Source: Streptomyces tuirus (lineage in GTDB: Bacteria; Actinomycetota; Actinomycetes; Streptomycetales; Streptomycetaceae). Taken from it: 64,000 nucleotides of DNA. Positions 8,433 to 16,408 of this stretch are shown here, piece after piece. Location: assembly GCF_014701095.1 (NCBI RefSeq), contig NZ_AP023439.1, forward strand, positions 2,840,001-2,904,000, read 5' to 3'. Both the position numbers and the translations under genes were made by a program. Numbering within the stretch: the stretch's first letter is position 1; the number at the start of each line of letters is the position of its first letter. The notes beneath the pieces are model-generated. The model was not told the origin of the DNA, did not search any database, and saw only the letters and a program-made list of their open reading frames with translations.

Positions 8433-9266
8433 TCAAGAGCCGGTCTTTTTCCCGGGCGTCTCTCCCTCGGCCGTCCGGGCCTCCGTGGCGTTCACGCCCT
8501 CCGCCCTCTGCCGGCCCTCCGCGGCGGGAGCCTGCCCCACCCGGTGCCGAGGTGCCGACCGCATCGGCGGCCTGGTCAGCGTGATCTGCCGGACGACCTG
8601 CTGGAAGCACGCCAGGGCGGCGAGGCCGGGCAGGGCGGCGGCCGCGGTGCCGAGGACGGTCCGGGGTGCCTGGACGACGCAGAGCAGTACGGCGATGAAG
8701 GAGAAGACCAGGACCACGCACCAGGAGTGCACGGCACGGCGCTGGTGCAGCGCGGCCCGCAGGACCGACAGGGAGCCGACCAGCCAGGGCCCGTACACCA
8801 GCAGGGGCCACCAGTGGCGCAGGCCCCTCGCCGCGGGGGACACGGCGACCAGGCGGAGGGGGTCGTAGGCGACCATGCCGCTCAGGAGGCTCACTGCCAG
8901 GCCGATGACGGCCGCGAGGGCGGCGACGAGGAAGCTGGTGGCGCGCAGCACGCCCGGGGCCTTGCGGGTCCGGACCTTGCGGTGCCGCCGGGGGACGTCC
9001 CGCACGGGCGGCAGTTCCTCGGTGATGTCCTGGAGCCGCCTCAAGTGGCCGTCCGGGGCCGGACCCGGGCCCGGTACCGGGGCCGGGTCCGGGGCCCGGT
9101 CCTCGTCACGGGGGGCGGGGATCCTCGCCTGCTCCCCGAGGGCCTCCTCGAGGATGAACGCCAGTTCCTCGGCGGGGTCCCAGGTCGGGTCCGGCGGGGT
9201 CAGTGGGGTGATGAAATCCCGGGCCGGAGCCCGATGCCGGCCGGTGCCCTCTACTTTGTCGTACAC
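8433..9266 (-). CDS. four-helix membrane protein (DUF2637/SpdB-like)
   Basis: 277 aa from a GTG at 9266. About 105 residues of hydrophilic, Pro-rich N-terminus precede a basic patch (RRHRKVRTRKAP). Four hydrophobic segments follow at about 108-130, 150-170, 182-200 and 202-221, then a basic, Ala/Glu-rich tail. The topology and the AYDPLRLVAVSP and HWWPLLVYGPWL segments recall the DUF2637 family, related to the Spd spread proteins of Streptomyces plasmids but common on chromosomes. The function is unknown. It is 12 bp downstream of the 81-aa gene and probably co-transcribed with it. It ends 41 bp before the LysR gene. Confidence 0.75.
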   Translation of the reverse strand: MYDKVEGTGRHRAPARDFITPLTPPDPTWDPAEELAFILEEALGEQARIPAPRDEDRAPDPAPVPGPGPAPDGHLRRLQDITEELPPVRDVPRRHRKVRTRKAPGVLRATSFLVAALAAVIGLAVSLLSGMVAYDPLRLVAVSPAARGLRHWWPLLVYGPWLVGSLSVLRAALHQRRAVHSWCVVLVFSFIAVLLCVVQAPRTVLGTAAAALPGLAALACFQQVVRQITLTRPPMRSAPRHRVGQAPAAEGRQRAEGVNATEARTAEGETPGKKTGS

Positions 9267-9278
9267 GGCGCGCCCCGA

Positions 9279-9524
9279 CTATTCCGCGAGCGCGAAAGCG
9301 GGCCAATCCGTCGCACTGATCCACCGTCGTGCGAGATCCTTTTCCAGGGCGCTCATGGCGTCGATGAAATCCCGCAGAACCGGCTCCGTCACCTGCAGTG
9401 CGACCGGGCAACCCCCTCTGGTGAGCGTCCCGTTGACGGTCGCCGACGAGTGCGCTGGAGCGGGAATGTAGGTGTACGGGCCGAGCGTTACCGCCCAGCC
9501 GTCTTTCCTGGTCGCCTCGGTCAT
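9279..9524 (-). CDS. 81-aa protein of unknown function
   Basis: Reads MTEATRKDGWAVTLGPYTYI from an ATG at 9524. The start is fixed by a near-perfect AGGAGG four bases upstream and the stop is at 9279. It is one domain without signal peptide or membrane segment: a beta-like N-terminal half (VTLGPYTYIPAP) and a helical C-terminal half (VLRDFIDAMSALEKDLARRW). I do not recognise the family. It lies 12 bp upstream of the four-helix membrane protein gene and just downstream of an unusually AT-rich leader, so the two probably form one operon. The strong ribosome-binding site and AT-rich leader suggest efficient expression. Confidence 0.8.
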   Translation of the reverse strand: MTEATRKDGWAVTLGPYTYIPAPAHSSATVNGTLTRGGCPVALQVTEPVLRDFIDAMSALEKDLARRWISATDWPAFALAE

Positions 9525-9773
9525 GTACCTCCTAACCGCCGCCCCACTTCGGCGGATGCGCGGCAAACGAGTGAAGGATTTTCCCGAATGAGCATCTTTT
9601 CCATGCGCCATGAGGAGCATTAGGAAACTCCATATCCCTGTATGAAGAACAGGGAGCGAATCTTTTTCGCCATTGCATTTTCGGCCGCACCCACGTGATT
9701 CACAACCCAGGTGCGTGACTGCGTACGGAACAGGTGTTGGACCGCTGGATCGCCCCCGGGTGACGGTGGGCGC
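9525..9773. promoter_or_regulatory. divergent leader region with unusually low GC
   Basis: 249 bp between the minus-strand 81-aa gene and the plus-strand MFS gene. Bases about 9570-9680 are far richer in A and T than the rest of the window. They include an inverted repeat CCCTGT-N6-ACAGGG near 9634-9656 and a possible 11-codon plus-strand mini-ORF (ATG 9588 to TAG 9623). It should hold promoters for both directions, but I cannot assign -35/-10 boxes with confidence. Confidence 0.4.
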
Positions 9774-10982
9774 ATGCCGCGACTCTCCCCCTACCGCCGC
9801 CTGTTCCGCCTCCCGGGCGCCCGCGCGTTCACCGCCGGGAACCTGCTCGCACGCCTGCCGATGGGCATGTTCAGCGTCAGCGCGGTGATGATGATCGCCG
9901 GGGCCCGGGGCTCGTACGCCCTCGCCGGTGCGGTCACGGCGACGGGACTGGCGGCGACCGCCCTGGTCGCACCGTGGACCGCCCGGCTCGTCGACCGGCA
10001 CGGCCAGGCGCGAGTGGCCCTGCCCGCCACGGTGATCGCCGTCCTGGGCTCCCTCTCCCTGCTGCTGTGCGTACGCCTCGGCGCCCCCGACTGGACCCTG
10101 TTCGCCTCCTACGCGGCCACCGCCACGACCCCCAACACCGGCGGCATGTCCCGGGCACGCTGGGCACATCTGCTGGCCGGCGACGCGAAGGCACTGCACA
10201 CCGCCAACTCCTTCGAGCAGGCGGCGGACGAACTGTGCTTCATGCTGGGCCCGGTGCTCGCGGCCTTCCTGTGCGCGACGCTCTTCCCCGAGGCGGGCAC
10301 CCTGGTGGGCGCGGTGCTGCTGCTGACCGGCATGGTCCTGTTCACGAGCCGGCGCGCGACGGAGCCCCCGGTCCGCGCGCACCTACCCGGAAGGGCGCCC
10401 CTGCGCGCCCCCGGTATCCCCCCGCTGCTCGCGGTCTGCCTGGCGATGGGCGGCGTCTTCGGCGCGACGGAGGTCGTCACGCTGGCCTTCGCCGACGCAG
10501 AGGGGCAGCAGTCGGCGGCCGGAGTCGTGCTCGCGCTCCAGGCGGCGGGCTCCTGCGTGGCGGGCCTGCTGTACGGCGCCGCGAAGCCCGCCGGTCCGGC
10601 CGCGGCCCGGCTGCCCCGGTGCGTGGCGGCGATGGCCGCGCTGCTGACCCTGCCGCTGCTGGCCGCGTCCCTCACCGGTTCGCTCCTGCTGCTGGCGGCC
10701 GCGCTGCTGGTCGCCGGGATGGCGACGGCCCCGACGATGGTGACCACCATGACGCTGGTCCAGGAGCGCACCCCCGAGGGCCGGCTGAACGAGGGCATGA
10801 CCCTCGCGGTGACCGGCCTGCTCGGCGGCATCGCCTGCGGCAGCGCGATCGGCGGCTGGACGGTCGAGCACCTGACGCCGACGGCGGGCTATGTGGTCCC
10901 GGTCACGGCGGCGGCCGTGGCCCTCGCGCTGTCCCTGCGCAGCCCTTCCAATCGCTTCACCGAGTGCCTCGCACCCCATTGA
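9774..10982 (+). CDS. MFS transporter
   Basis: 402 aa from the ATG at 9774 (MPRLSPYRRLFRLPGARAF); the frame is open upstream but lacks a better start. About twelve hydrophobic segments span the protein. After the second helix comes a short basic motif (ARLVDRHGQARV), matching the loop 2-3 motif of the major facilitator superfamily, and a central cytoplasmic loop lies near residues 190-215. Residues GTLGSAI-like at the end (GGIACGSAIGGWTVEHLTP) match drug/H+ antiporter helices. The substrate is unknown; efflux is more likely than uptake for this subgroup. It is a single-gene unit ended by a hairpin at 11007-11040 that also faces the tmRNA gene. Confidence 0.88.
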   Translation: MPRLSPYRRLFRLPGARAFTAGNLLARLPMGMFSVSAVMMIAGARGSYALAGAVTATGLAATALVAPWTARLVDRHGQARVALPATVIAVLGSLSLLLCVRLGAPDWTLFASYAATATTPNTGGMSRARWAHLLAGDAKALHTANSFEQAADELCFMLGPVLAAFLCATLFPEAGTLVGAVLLLTGMVLFTSRRATEPPVRAHLPGRAPLRAPGIPPLLAVCLAMGGVFGATEVVTLAFADAEGQQSAAGVVLALQAAGSCVAGLLYGAAKPAGPAAARLPRCVAAMAALLTLPLLAASLTGSLLLLAAALLVAGMATAPTMVTTMTLVQERTPEGRLNEGMTLAVTGLLGGIACGSAIGGWTVEHLTPTAGYVVPVTAAAVALALSLRSPSNRFTECLAPH

Positions 10983-11006
10983 CGCCCTCACGCCGAAGGG
11001 CATGAC

Positions 11007-11040
11007 AAAGGCCCCGCCGCTCGAAAGCGACGGGGCCTTT
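11007..11040. terminator. bidirectional hairpin terminator
   Basis: AAAGGCCCCG at 11007 pairs with CGGGGCCTTT ending at 11040 around a short loop, with A-runs before and T-runs after. It lies between the convergent MFS gene and tmRNA gene and suits both. Confidence 0.85.
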
Positions 11041-11056
11041 GCCCACATGGGATGAG

Positions 11057-11442
11057 TGGAGATGGCGGGAATCGAACCCGCGTCCAACGGTGCAGAAACA
11101 GGGCTTCTCCGTGTGCAGTTCGCTGCGATTTTCTCGGCCCCGGCGATCACGCGAACAAGTCGCCGACGGGCCCAGTCACTGTTTGATTTCCCATCGAGCC
11201 CCGTGACCGGGCTCGATGGTTTAGTTCCCTAGCTTATGCCAGGATCCGGGTCGGGAACACTCCCGGGCTGACACCCATTAAGGGTCCTTCACTCACTGCT
11301 TATCAGGCAGCGAGGGCGAAGGACTGGGAATCGCGCTTGGTATTGGCGATTATTTTTTGCGACATATGGTTTACGAGATCATTGCCGCTTCCTCGACACG
11401 CTTCCCCTGCTTCGACAGCCGTTGTCGAAACCGATCATCCCC
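11057..11442 (-). ncRNA. ssrA: transfer-messenger RNA (tmRNA)
   Basis: About 386 nt, minus strand. The 5' end GGGGATGATCGGTTTCGACA and the 3' end with T-arm GGGTTCGATTCCCG and acceptor CATCTCC-A pair as GGGGAUG/CAUCUCC, the alanine-tRNA-like domain. CCA is not encoded; the genomic bases after the discriminator are CTC. The internal reading frame encodes the proteolysis tag, and pseudoknot-type stems follow. tmRNA rescues stalled ribosomes with SmpB, whose gene begins upstream in the same direction, the usual Streptomyces arrangement. The ends were set by acceptor-stem pairing, so each could be off by a base or two. Confidence 0.95.
11303..11347 (-). other. tmRNA proteolysis-tag reading frame
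   Basis: Resume codon GCC at 11347 to TGA at 11303 encodes ANTKRDSQSFALAA. The ALAA end is the degron read by ClpXP-type proteases. The same tag is known from Streptomyces tmRNAs and supports the genus assignment. Confidence 0.93.
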
Positions 11443-11540
11443 ATGTTGTGTTGACAATCCCTCCGGAGAGGGGCGCGCACCCGCTGTGGGGTGCAGTCAC
11501 CATCGTACGTGACCAACGCAGGTCGATGCCAGCGTATTCC

Positions 11541-12023
11541 CTAGGCCCCGCGCTGCTTGCGCCGTACCGCCGCGATCGCGCGGTCGGTCTCCCGGCGGTC
11601 CTGCTTCTCACGCAGCGTCTGGCGCTTGTCGTACTCCTTCTTGCCCTTCGCCAGCGCGATCTCGACCTTGGCCCGGCCGTCCTTGAAGTACAGCGCGAGG
11701 GGCACGATGGTGTGGCCCGTCTCGCCCGACTTCGACTCCAGCTTGTCGATCTCGGCGCGGTGCAGCAGCAGCTTCCGCTTGCGCCGGGCGCTGTGGTTGG
11801 TCCACGTGCCCTGGCTGTACTCGGGCACGTGCACGTTGTGCAGCCACGCCTCGTTCCCGTCCAGCTGCACGAAGCCGTCGACCAGCGACGCCCGTCCCTG
11901 GCGCAGGGACTTCACCTCGGTCCCGGTGAGGACCAGGCCGGCCTCGTAGGTGTCGATGATGAGGTAGTCGTGCCGCGCCTTCTTGTTCTGCGCGATCAGC
12001 TTGCGCCCTTTTTCCTTAGCCAT
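11541..12023 (-). CDS. smpB: SsrA-binding protein SmpB
   Basis: 160 aa, the usual length. It contains the OB-fold signatures [30 protein letters not shown] and [12 protein letters not shown], and the basic C-terminal tail [18 protein letters not shown] that enters the ribosomal mRNA channel. SmpB binds the tRNA-like domain of tmRNA and delivers it to stalled ribosomes. The tmRNA gene follows about 100 bp downstream on the same strand, and the S41 protease gene is 46 bp upstream, so read-through from the ftsEX side is possible. There is no strong Shine-Dalgarno before the ATG. Confidence 0.98.
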   Translation of the reverse strand: MAKEKGRKLIAQNKKARHDYLIIDTYEAGLVLTGTEVKSLRQGRASLVDGFVQLDGNEAWLHNVHVPEYSQGTWTNHSARRKRKLLLHRAEIDKLESKSGETGHTIVPLALYFKDGRAKVEIALAKGKKEYDKRQTLREKQDRRETDRAIAAVRRKQRGA

Positions 12024-12068
12024 AGTGCCGCCATTTTCGCACTACGGAGGGCTCCTGCGGAAAGTCGA

Positions 12069-13238
12069 TTACGAGGGACTCGCGAGGCCGCGCAGGACGG
12101 TCCCGGCCCGCTGGAGGGCGTCCTCGCCGGTCTCCAGGTCGGGCGTGATGCCCCGGCCGTCGACCCCGCGGCCGGAGGGGGTGCGGTAGTGCCCGACGGT
12201 CAGCTCCGCCACGGAGCCGTCGGGCAGCCGGCTCGGCATCTGCACCGAGCCCTTGCCGAAGGTGCGGGAGCCCACGACGAGCGCCCGTCCACGGTCCTGC
12301 ACGGCGCCGGTGAGGAGCTCGGCCGCGCTCATCGTCCCGCCGTCGACGAGCGCGACCAGGGGTCTCGTGGTGTCCCCGCCGGACTCGGCGTGCAGGACGC
12401 GCTGCTCTCCCTCGACGTCGTAGGTGGCGACCAGGCCGCCGTCGAGGAAGGCGGAGGCGGCGGTCACGGCCTCGGTGACCAGGCCACCGGGGTTGCCGCG
12501 CAGATCGAGGACGATCCCGGCGCCGGGCGGGGACTGCCGGACGGCTTCGCGGACCTGGTGGCCGGAGCCCTTGGTGAAGGTGGCGACCTTGATGACGGTG
12601 ACCCGGCCGGCGAGCTCCCGCACGGTGACGGAGTCCGTGGTGAGCTGGGCCCGGCGCAGGGTCTCGGTCCACGTGCGCGTGCCGCGCTCCAGGCCGAGGC
12701 GGACGGCGGTGCCCGCGGGGGCGTCGGTGGCGTCCCCGCGCAGTAAGGAGACGACCTCCGTGACGGGACGGCCGTCGGTCTTCTCGCCGTCGACGCTGCG
12801 CAGCAGGTCCCCGGGGCGGATCCCGGCGGTGGCGGCCGGGGAGCCGGCGCGCACCTTCGTCACCTCGATACGGCCGTCCCGCTCGCTGCGGGCCCACAGG
12901 CCGACGCCGGTGTACTCGCCGTCGAGGGACTCCTCGAACTCCTCGTACTCGCCCCGGGAGTAGACGGCGCCCCAGCGGTCACCGCTGCGGCTGACGGCGC
13001 GCTTGGCGGCCTGGATCGGGGACTTGCCGTCGGCCATGGCCTCCTCGGCGGCCCGGGCGACGTCCGCGTGGCGCCCGGCCTGTCCGGCCGAACGGGCCTC
13101 GTCCCGGGCGGACTTCCCCTCGCCCTGCGGCAACGCCCCCGTGGCCGCACCGGCGACGAGCACGCTCGTGAACACCAAGGTCAGGGCGGCCCCGCGGCGG
13201 ATGCGGCGGGGCTGACAGAACGGGTCACGACCTGACAT
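12069..13238 (-). CDS. S41-family C-terminal processing peptidase (CtpA/Tsp-like)
   Basis: 389 aa from the ATG at 13238; the frame continues upstream without likely coding sequence. A basic N-terminus and one hydrophobic helix (about 16-34) make it secreted or membrane-anchored. A PDZ domain follows (about 105-190, with GVGLW and GIRPGDLLRSVDGE), then the S41 catalytic domain. The likely dyad is Ser304 in GGTMSAAELL and Lys329 in RTFGKGS, and LDLRGNPGGL near 245-253 is the oxyanion-region motif. It cleaves extracytoplasmic proteins from the C-terminus. It lies between ftsX and smpB, separated from ftsX by a hairpin terminator, so it probably has its own promoter within 13239-13306. Confidence 0.93.
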   Translation of the reverse strand: MSGRDPFCQPRRIRRGAALTLVFTSVLVAGAATGALPQGEGKSARDEARSAGQAGRHADVARAAEEAMADGKSPIQAAKRAVSRSGDRWGAVYSRGEYEEFEESLDGEYTGVGLWARSERDGRIEVTKVRAGSPAATAGIRPGDLLRSVDGEKTDGRPVTEVVSLLRGDATDAPAGTAVRLGLERGTRTWTETLRRAQLTTDSVTVRELAGRVTVIKVATFTKGSGHQVREAVRQSPPGAGIVLDLRGNPGGLVTEAVTAASAFLDGGLVATYDVEGEQRVLHAESGGDTTRPLVALVDGGTMSAAELLTGAVQDRGRALVVGSRTFGKGSVQMPSRLPDGSVAELTVGHYRTPSGRGVDGRGITPDLETGEDALQRAGTVLRGLASPS

Positions 13239-13263
13239 GCCGGTGAGTCTAGGACAAGGGGAA

Positions 13264-13293
13264 GGGCCGTACGGCTGGTTGACCGCACGGCCC
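13264..13293 (-). terminator. hairpin after ftsX
   Basis: GGGCCGTACGG (13264-13274) pairs with CCGCACGGCCC (13283-13293) with one A/C mismatch and an 8-base loop. It lies just after the ftsX stop on the minus strand. The following sequence is only moderately T-rich. Confidence 0.65.
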
Positions 13294-13306
13294 CTCTTGG
13301 TATGCG

Positions 13307-14224
13307 TCACACCTTCAAGTACTTGCGCAGCGCGAAGAACGCGGCCAACGCGGGCATCAGAAGGCTCGTCGCGAGGATGAGCGGCAGCTTCGTGATGACG
13401 GCGTCCCAGCCGATGAAGTTGATCAGTGTCAGCTGGTCGGCCAGGGCCAGTCCGTGGTCGATGAGGAAGTACCGGGCGATCAGCAGGAATCCGCACGCGA
13501 GGGTGCCGCCGATGAGTCCGGCGACCGCGGCCTCCATGATGAACGGCGCCTGGATGTAGAAGCCGGAGGCGCCGACCAGCCGCATGATGCCGGTCTCACG
13601 CCGGCGGCTGAACGCCGAGACGCGCACGGTGTTGACGATCAGCATCAGCGCGACGACCAGCATCAGCGCCATCACCGCGCGGGCGGCCCAGTTCATGCCG
13701 TTCAGCAGCTTGAAGAGGTTGTCCAGGATGCCCTTCTGGTCCTGCACGGACTGCACGCCGTCCCGGCCGTTGAAGGCGGTCGCGATGACCTGGTACTTCT
13801 CCGGGTCCTTCAGCTTGATGCGGTACGACTCCTGCATCTGGTCCGGCGTGAGGGAGCTGGCGAGCGGGGAGTCGCCGAACTGCTCCTTGTAGTGCTTGTA
13901 CGCCTGGTCCTGCGACTCGTACGTGACCGCCTGGACGACGTCCATCTTGTCGAGGTCGGCCTTGATCTGCGACTTCTGGTCGTCGGTCACCGCGCCCTTG
14001 GCGCAGTTGGGGTCGGACTCGGCGTCGCTCTTGTTGCAGAGGAAGACCGAGACGTTGACCTTGTCGTACCAGTAGCCCTTCATGGTGTTGACCTGGTCGC
14101 TCATCAGGAGCGACCCGCCGAACAGGGCGAGCGACAAGGCGACGGAGACGACGACGGCGAAGGTCATCGTCAGGTTGCGGCGGAGACCGACACCGATCTC
14201 CGACAGGACGAACTGGGCGCGCAT
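13307..14224 (-). CDS. ftsX: cell-division ABC transporter membrane subunit FtsX
   Basis: 305 aa with the FtsX layout. A cytoplasmic N-terminus (MRAQFVLSEIGVGLRRNLTM) is followed by TM1 (about 20-42) and a large extracellular domain (about 45-170). That domain has two cysteines (CNK and NCA) that could form a disulfide and the repeated SQDQAYKHYKEQFG type element. Three further TMs follow, with RRRETGIMRLVGAS between them as the coupling motif for FtsE. FtsEX signals across the membrane to peptidoglycan hydrolases at division septa. The gene starts 40 bp after the ftsE stop in one operon, in the invariant FtsE-FtsX order. Confidence 0.97.
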   Translation of the reverse strand: MRAQFVLSEIGVGLRRNLTMTFAVVVSVALSLALFGGSLLMSDQVNTMKGYWYDKVNVSVFLCNKSDAESDPNCAKGAVTDDQKSQIKADLDKMDVVQAVTYESQDQAYKHYKEQFGDSPLASSLTPDQMQESYRIKLKDPEKYQVIATAFNGRDGVQSVQDQKGILDNLFKLLNGMNWAARAVMALMLVVALMLIVNTVRVSAFSRRRETGIMRLVGASGFYIQAPFIMEAAVAGLIGGTLACGFLLIARYFLIDHGLALADQLTLINFIGWDAVITKLPLILATSLLMPALAAFFALRKYLKV

Positions 14225-14264
14225 GGCGACTGGTTATGCCTTTCCGTGGATCTCGGGTGCGGTA

Positions 14265-14954
14265 TCAGTGCTGGTAGCCGTAGACACCGCGGGCCTGGTC
14301 GCGGACGAGGCGGCCCTTCTCCAGTTCGATGACGCGCTTGCGCATCTGGTCCACGATGTTCTGGTCGTGCGTGGCCATCACCACGGTCGTGCCCGTCCGG
14401 TTGATGCGGTCGAGCAGCTTCATGATGCCGACGGAGGTCTGCGGGTCGAGGTTGCCGGTGGGCTCGTCGGCGATGAGCAGCTTGGGCCGGTTGACGAAGG
14501 CCCGCGCGATGGCGACGCGCTGCTGCTCACCACCGGACAGCTCACCGGGCATCCGGTCCTCCTTGCCGCCGAGCCCGACGAGGTCGAGCACCTGCGGCAC
14601 GGACTTGCGGATCTCGCCGCGGGACTTGCCGATGACCTCCTGCGCGAAGGCGACGTTCTCGCCGACCGTCTTGTTCGGCAGCAGGCGGAAGTCCTGGAAG
14701 ACCGTCCCCAGCTGGCGCCGCATCTGCGGGACCTTCCAGTTGGAGAGGCGGGCGAGGTCCTTGCCGAGGACGTGCACCTGACCGTGGCTGCACCGCTCCT
14801 CGCGGAGGATCAGCCGCAGGAAGGTGGACTTTCCGGAGCCGGAGGACCCCACGAGGAAGACGAACTCGCCCTTCTCGACCTCCAGGGAGACATCCCTGAG
14901 GGCGGGGCGGGTCTGCTTGGGGTAGACCTTGGAGACATTGTCGAATCGGATCAC
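14265..14954 (-). CDS. ftsE: cell-division ATP-binding protein FtsE
   Basis: 229 aa from a GTG at 14954. Walker A is GSSGSGKST (about 36-44), the Q-loop lies in [13 protein letters not shown], the ABC signature is LSGGEQQR, and Walker B is [12 protein letters not shown] with the D-loop, followed by the switch His in MATHDQ. The [23 protein letters not shown] opening is characteristic of FtsE rather than LolD. It is the promoter-proximal gene of ftsEX. The ribosome-binding sequence is weak. The 257-bp region to the divergent small zinc-ribbon gene should hold its promoter. Confidence 0.97.
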   Translation of the reverse strand: MIRFDNVSKVYPKQTRPALRDVSLEVEKGEFVFLVGSSGSGKSTFLRLILREERCSHGQVHVLGKDLARLSNWKVPQMRRQLGTVFQDFRLLPNKTVGENVAFAQEVIGKSRGEIRKSVPQVLDLVGLGGKEDRMPGELSGGEQQRVAIARAFVNRPKLLIADEPTGNLDPQTSVGIMKLLDRINRTGTTVVMATHDQNIVDQMRKRVIELEKGRLVRDQARGVYGYQH

Positions 14955-15211
14955 GGATGCACCACGGGTCGCCGGGGGTAGATGAGCGTGACCATACGCG
15001 ACCCGGGTGGGGCATCGCAGTCACCGACTGTGGTTGCGCCATGGATGTGCCGTTTTATACCGAGCCCCGAGGGGCGCGGGGGAGGTGTGCGTACAACCAC
15101 AGAAAATGCGCAGCCGGGCGACGGACGCCGGAACCTGGCAAAGTGGAGGGGGGAACATTCCCACCCCCACGGACGTTGGACTCGTGGAACCGGCGCAAGG
15201 AGGGCAAGCGC

Positions 15212-15400
15212 ATGACGTACGACCGGCTGGTGTGCGCGAACTGCGCGTCCCCCGTGAACGAGGGCCGCTGCCCCGTGTGCCGCGCGAACCGCGAGCGGCT
15301 TCAGGAGAACTTCCTCGCGGGCCTGAACCCGATGACCCTGATCGCGCTGCTGACGGTGCTGATCGCGGCGGTGGCCCTGCTGGCGCACCAGACCGCGTAG
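15212..15400 (+). CDS. small zinc-ribbon, single-pass membrane protein
   Basis: 62 aa from an ATG at 15212 with a strong AAGGAGGG upstream, which fixes the start. A CANC...CPVC pair (Cys at about 8, 11, 20 and 23) forms a probable zinc ribbon. It is followed by a short charged linker (RANRERLQENFLAGL) and one C-terminal transmembrane helix (MTLIALLTVLIAAVALLA). The layout is common in Streptomyces next to ftsE; no function is known to me. It is divergent from ftsE and followed by a strong bidirectional hairpin at 15430-15463. Confidence 0.87.
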   Translation: MTYDRLVCANCASPVNEGRCPVCRANRERLQENFLAGLNPMTLIALLTVLIAAVALLAHQTA

Positions 15401-15429
15401 CGGCGCGGGCAGCCGCCCCCAGGCATGGC

Positions 15430-15463
15430 CGAGGGCCCGGAGCGATTCGCTCCGGGCCCTCGG
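15430..15463. terminator. bidirectional hairpin terminator
   Basis: CGAGGGCCCGGAGC pairs perfectly with GCTCCGGGCCCTCG around a 5-base loop, between the convergent zinc-ribbon gene and the LAETG protein gene. Confidence 0.85.
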
Positions 15464-15518
15464 TGTTGCGCTGTGCGCACGGGCCGTGTGGCCACGGTCC
15501 GTGCGGACGCGGCTACCG

Positions 15519-16118
15519 TCAGGCGGCAGCCCCGCCGCGGCCGCCCACGAGGCGCGGCAGCAGACGGAAGCCGACACCGCCGGCGATCATCGTGGCGGCG
15601 CCGATCACCAGGAAGGTGGTCTGCGCGGCACCCGTCTCGGCGAGCTCCTCGCCGTTGCCCTGGGCCTGCGGGGCCGGGGTGGAGTCCGAGCCGATCTCGG
15701 TGAGGGCGGAGGAGCCCTCCTCCTGCGGCGAGGTGCCGCCGTCGGGGTCGGCGTTGTTGCCGCCGCCGTTGTTGCCACCGTTGCCGTTGCCGCCGCCGGT
15801 GCCGTTCCCGTTGCCCGGGTTCGTCGGGGCGTCGGTCGGGGCGTCGGTCGGCTCGGTGGGCTCGCCCGTGGGCTCGGTCGGCTCGGTGGGCGCCCCGGTC
15901 GAGGGCGGCGGGGTGGTCGGCTCGCCCGTCGGGATGACGGTCGGCTCACCGGTCGGCGGCAGGGTCGGAGTGGGCGACTCGTTGGCGCACAGGATGCCGA
16001 GCAGGCAGTCCTCGGTCTCCGCGGCGGATGCGGCACCTGCGGCGGTCAGCGAGGCACCGGCGGCGATCACGGCACCGGCCGCTATCCGCGCGACACGGAT
16101 CCGTGTCTTCTTCGTCAT
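15519..16118 (-). CDS. LAETG-type sortase-anchored Pro/Thr-rich wall protein
   Basis: 199 aa with an Ala-rich signal peptide (about 1-33, cleavage near GAASAAE). A short Cys pair (DCLLGILC) follows. A repetitive linker with many TGEPTEPT units (about 50-100) and a Gly/Asn-rich run (GNGNGTGGGNGNGGNNGGG) come next. The C-terminal sorting signal is LAETG, then a hydrophobic helix (TTFLVIGAATMIAGGVGF) and a short positively charged tail. LAxTG is the motif used by class E sortases of Streptomyces, as in the long chaplins. No folded domain is visible, so it is probably a wall spacer or adhesin-like protein. The intergenic region towards prfB holds its promoter. Confidence 0.87.
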   Translation of the reverse strand: MTKKTRIRVARIAAGAVIAAGASLTAAGAASAAETEDCLLGILCANESPTPTLPPTGEPTVIPTGEPTTPPPSTGAPTEPTEPTGEPTEPTDAPTDAPTNPGNGNGTGGGNGNGGNNGGGNNADPDGGTSPQEEGSSALTEIGSDSTPAPQAQGNGEELAETGAAQTTFLVIGAATMIAGGVGFRLLPRLVGGRGGAAA

Positions 16119-16363
16119 GTGGTTGCTACCCCCAGTAGCTCATCGTCATTAGGCAGCGCTCGGGGCTGTGCTCGACGGGAGCGGCTGCGGTGAAAGGGCC
16201 CCCGGTTCACATGCGCCCCAGAGACACGCATGCCGCGCTTTACCCTTCCCATTTTTCAAGAGCACGTCAAGGTCGTTTACGGCCGCCATGTCCAACTACG
16301 GGAGCTATGCCGGGAGTCTGAGCCTGTGAGTGTGATGTAAAACCCGGACATCCGAGCACAGAA

Positions 16364-16398
16364 AAGGCAACTACCGCCCGGGGGGCGGCAGTTGCCTT
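16364..16398 (-). terminator. terminator after prfB
   Basis: AAGGCAACTACCGCCC and GGGCGGCAGTTGCCTT form a long stem with one mismatch. On the minus strand it is followed by TTTT, so it is a good intrinsic terminator for prfB, whose stop is at 16409. Confidence 0.9.
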
Positions 16399-16408
16399 GT
16401 CGACAAAC

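Noticed and set aside
11057..11442. A stand-alone tRNA gene suggested by GGGTTCGATTCCCG
   Set aside because: The T-arm belongs to tmRNA; the acceptor 5' strand is about 350 nt away and the tag frame is present.
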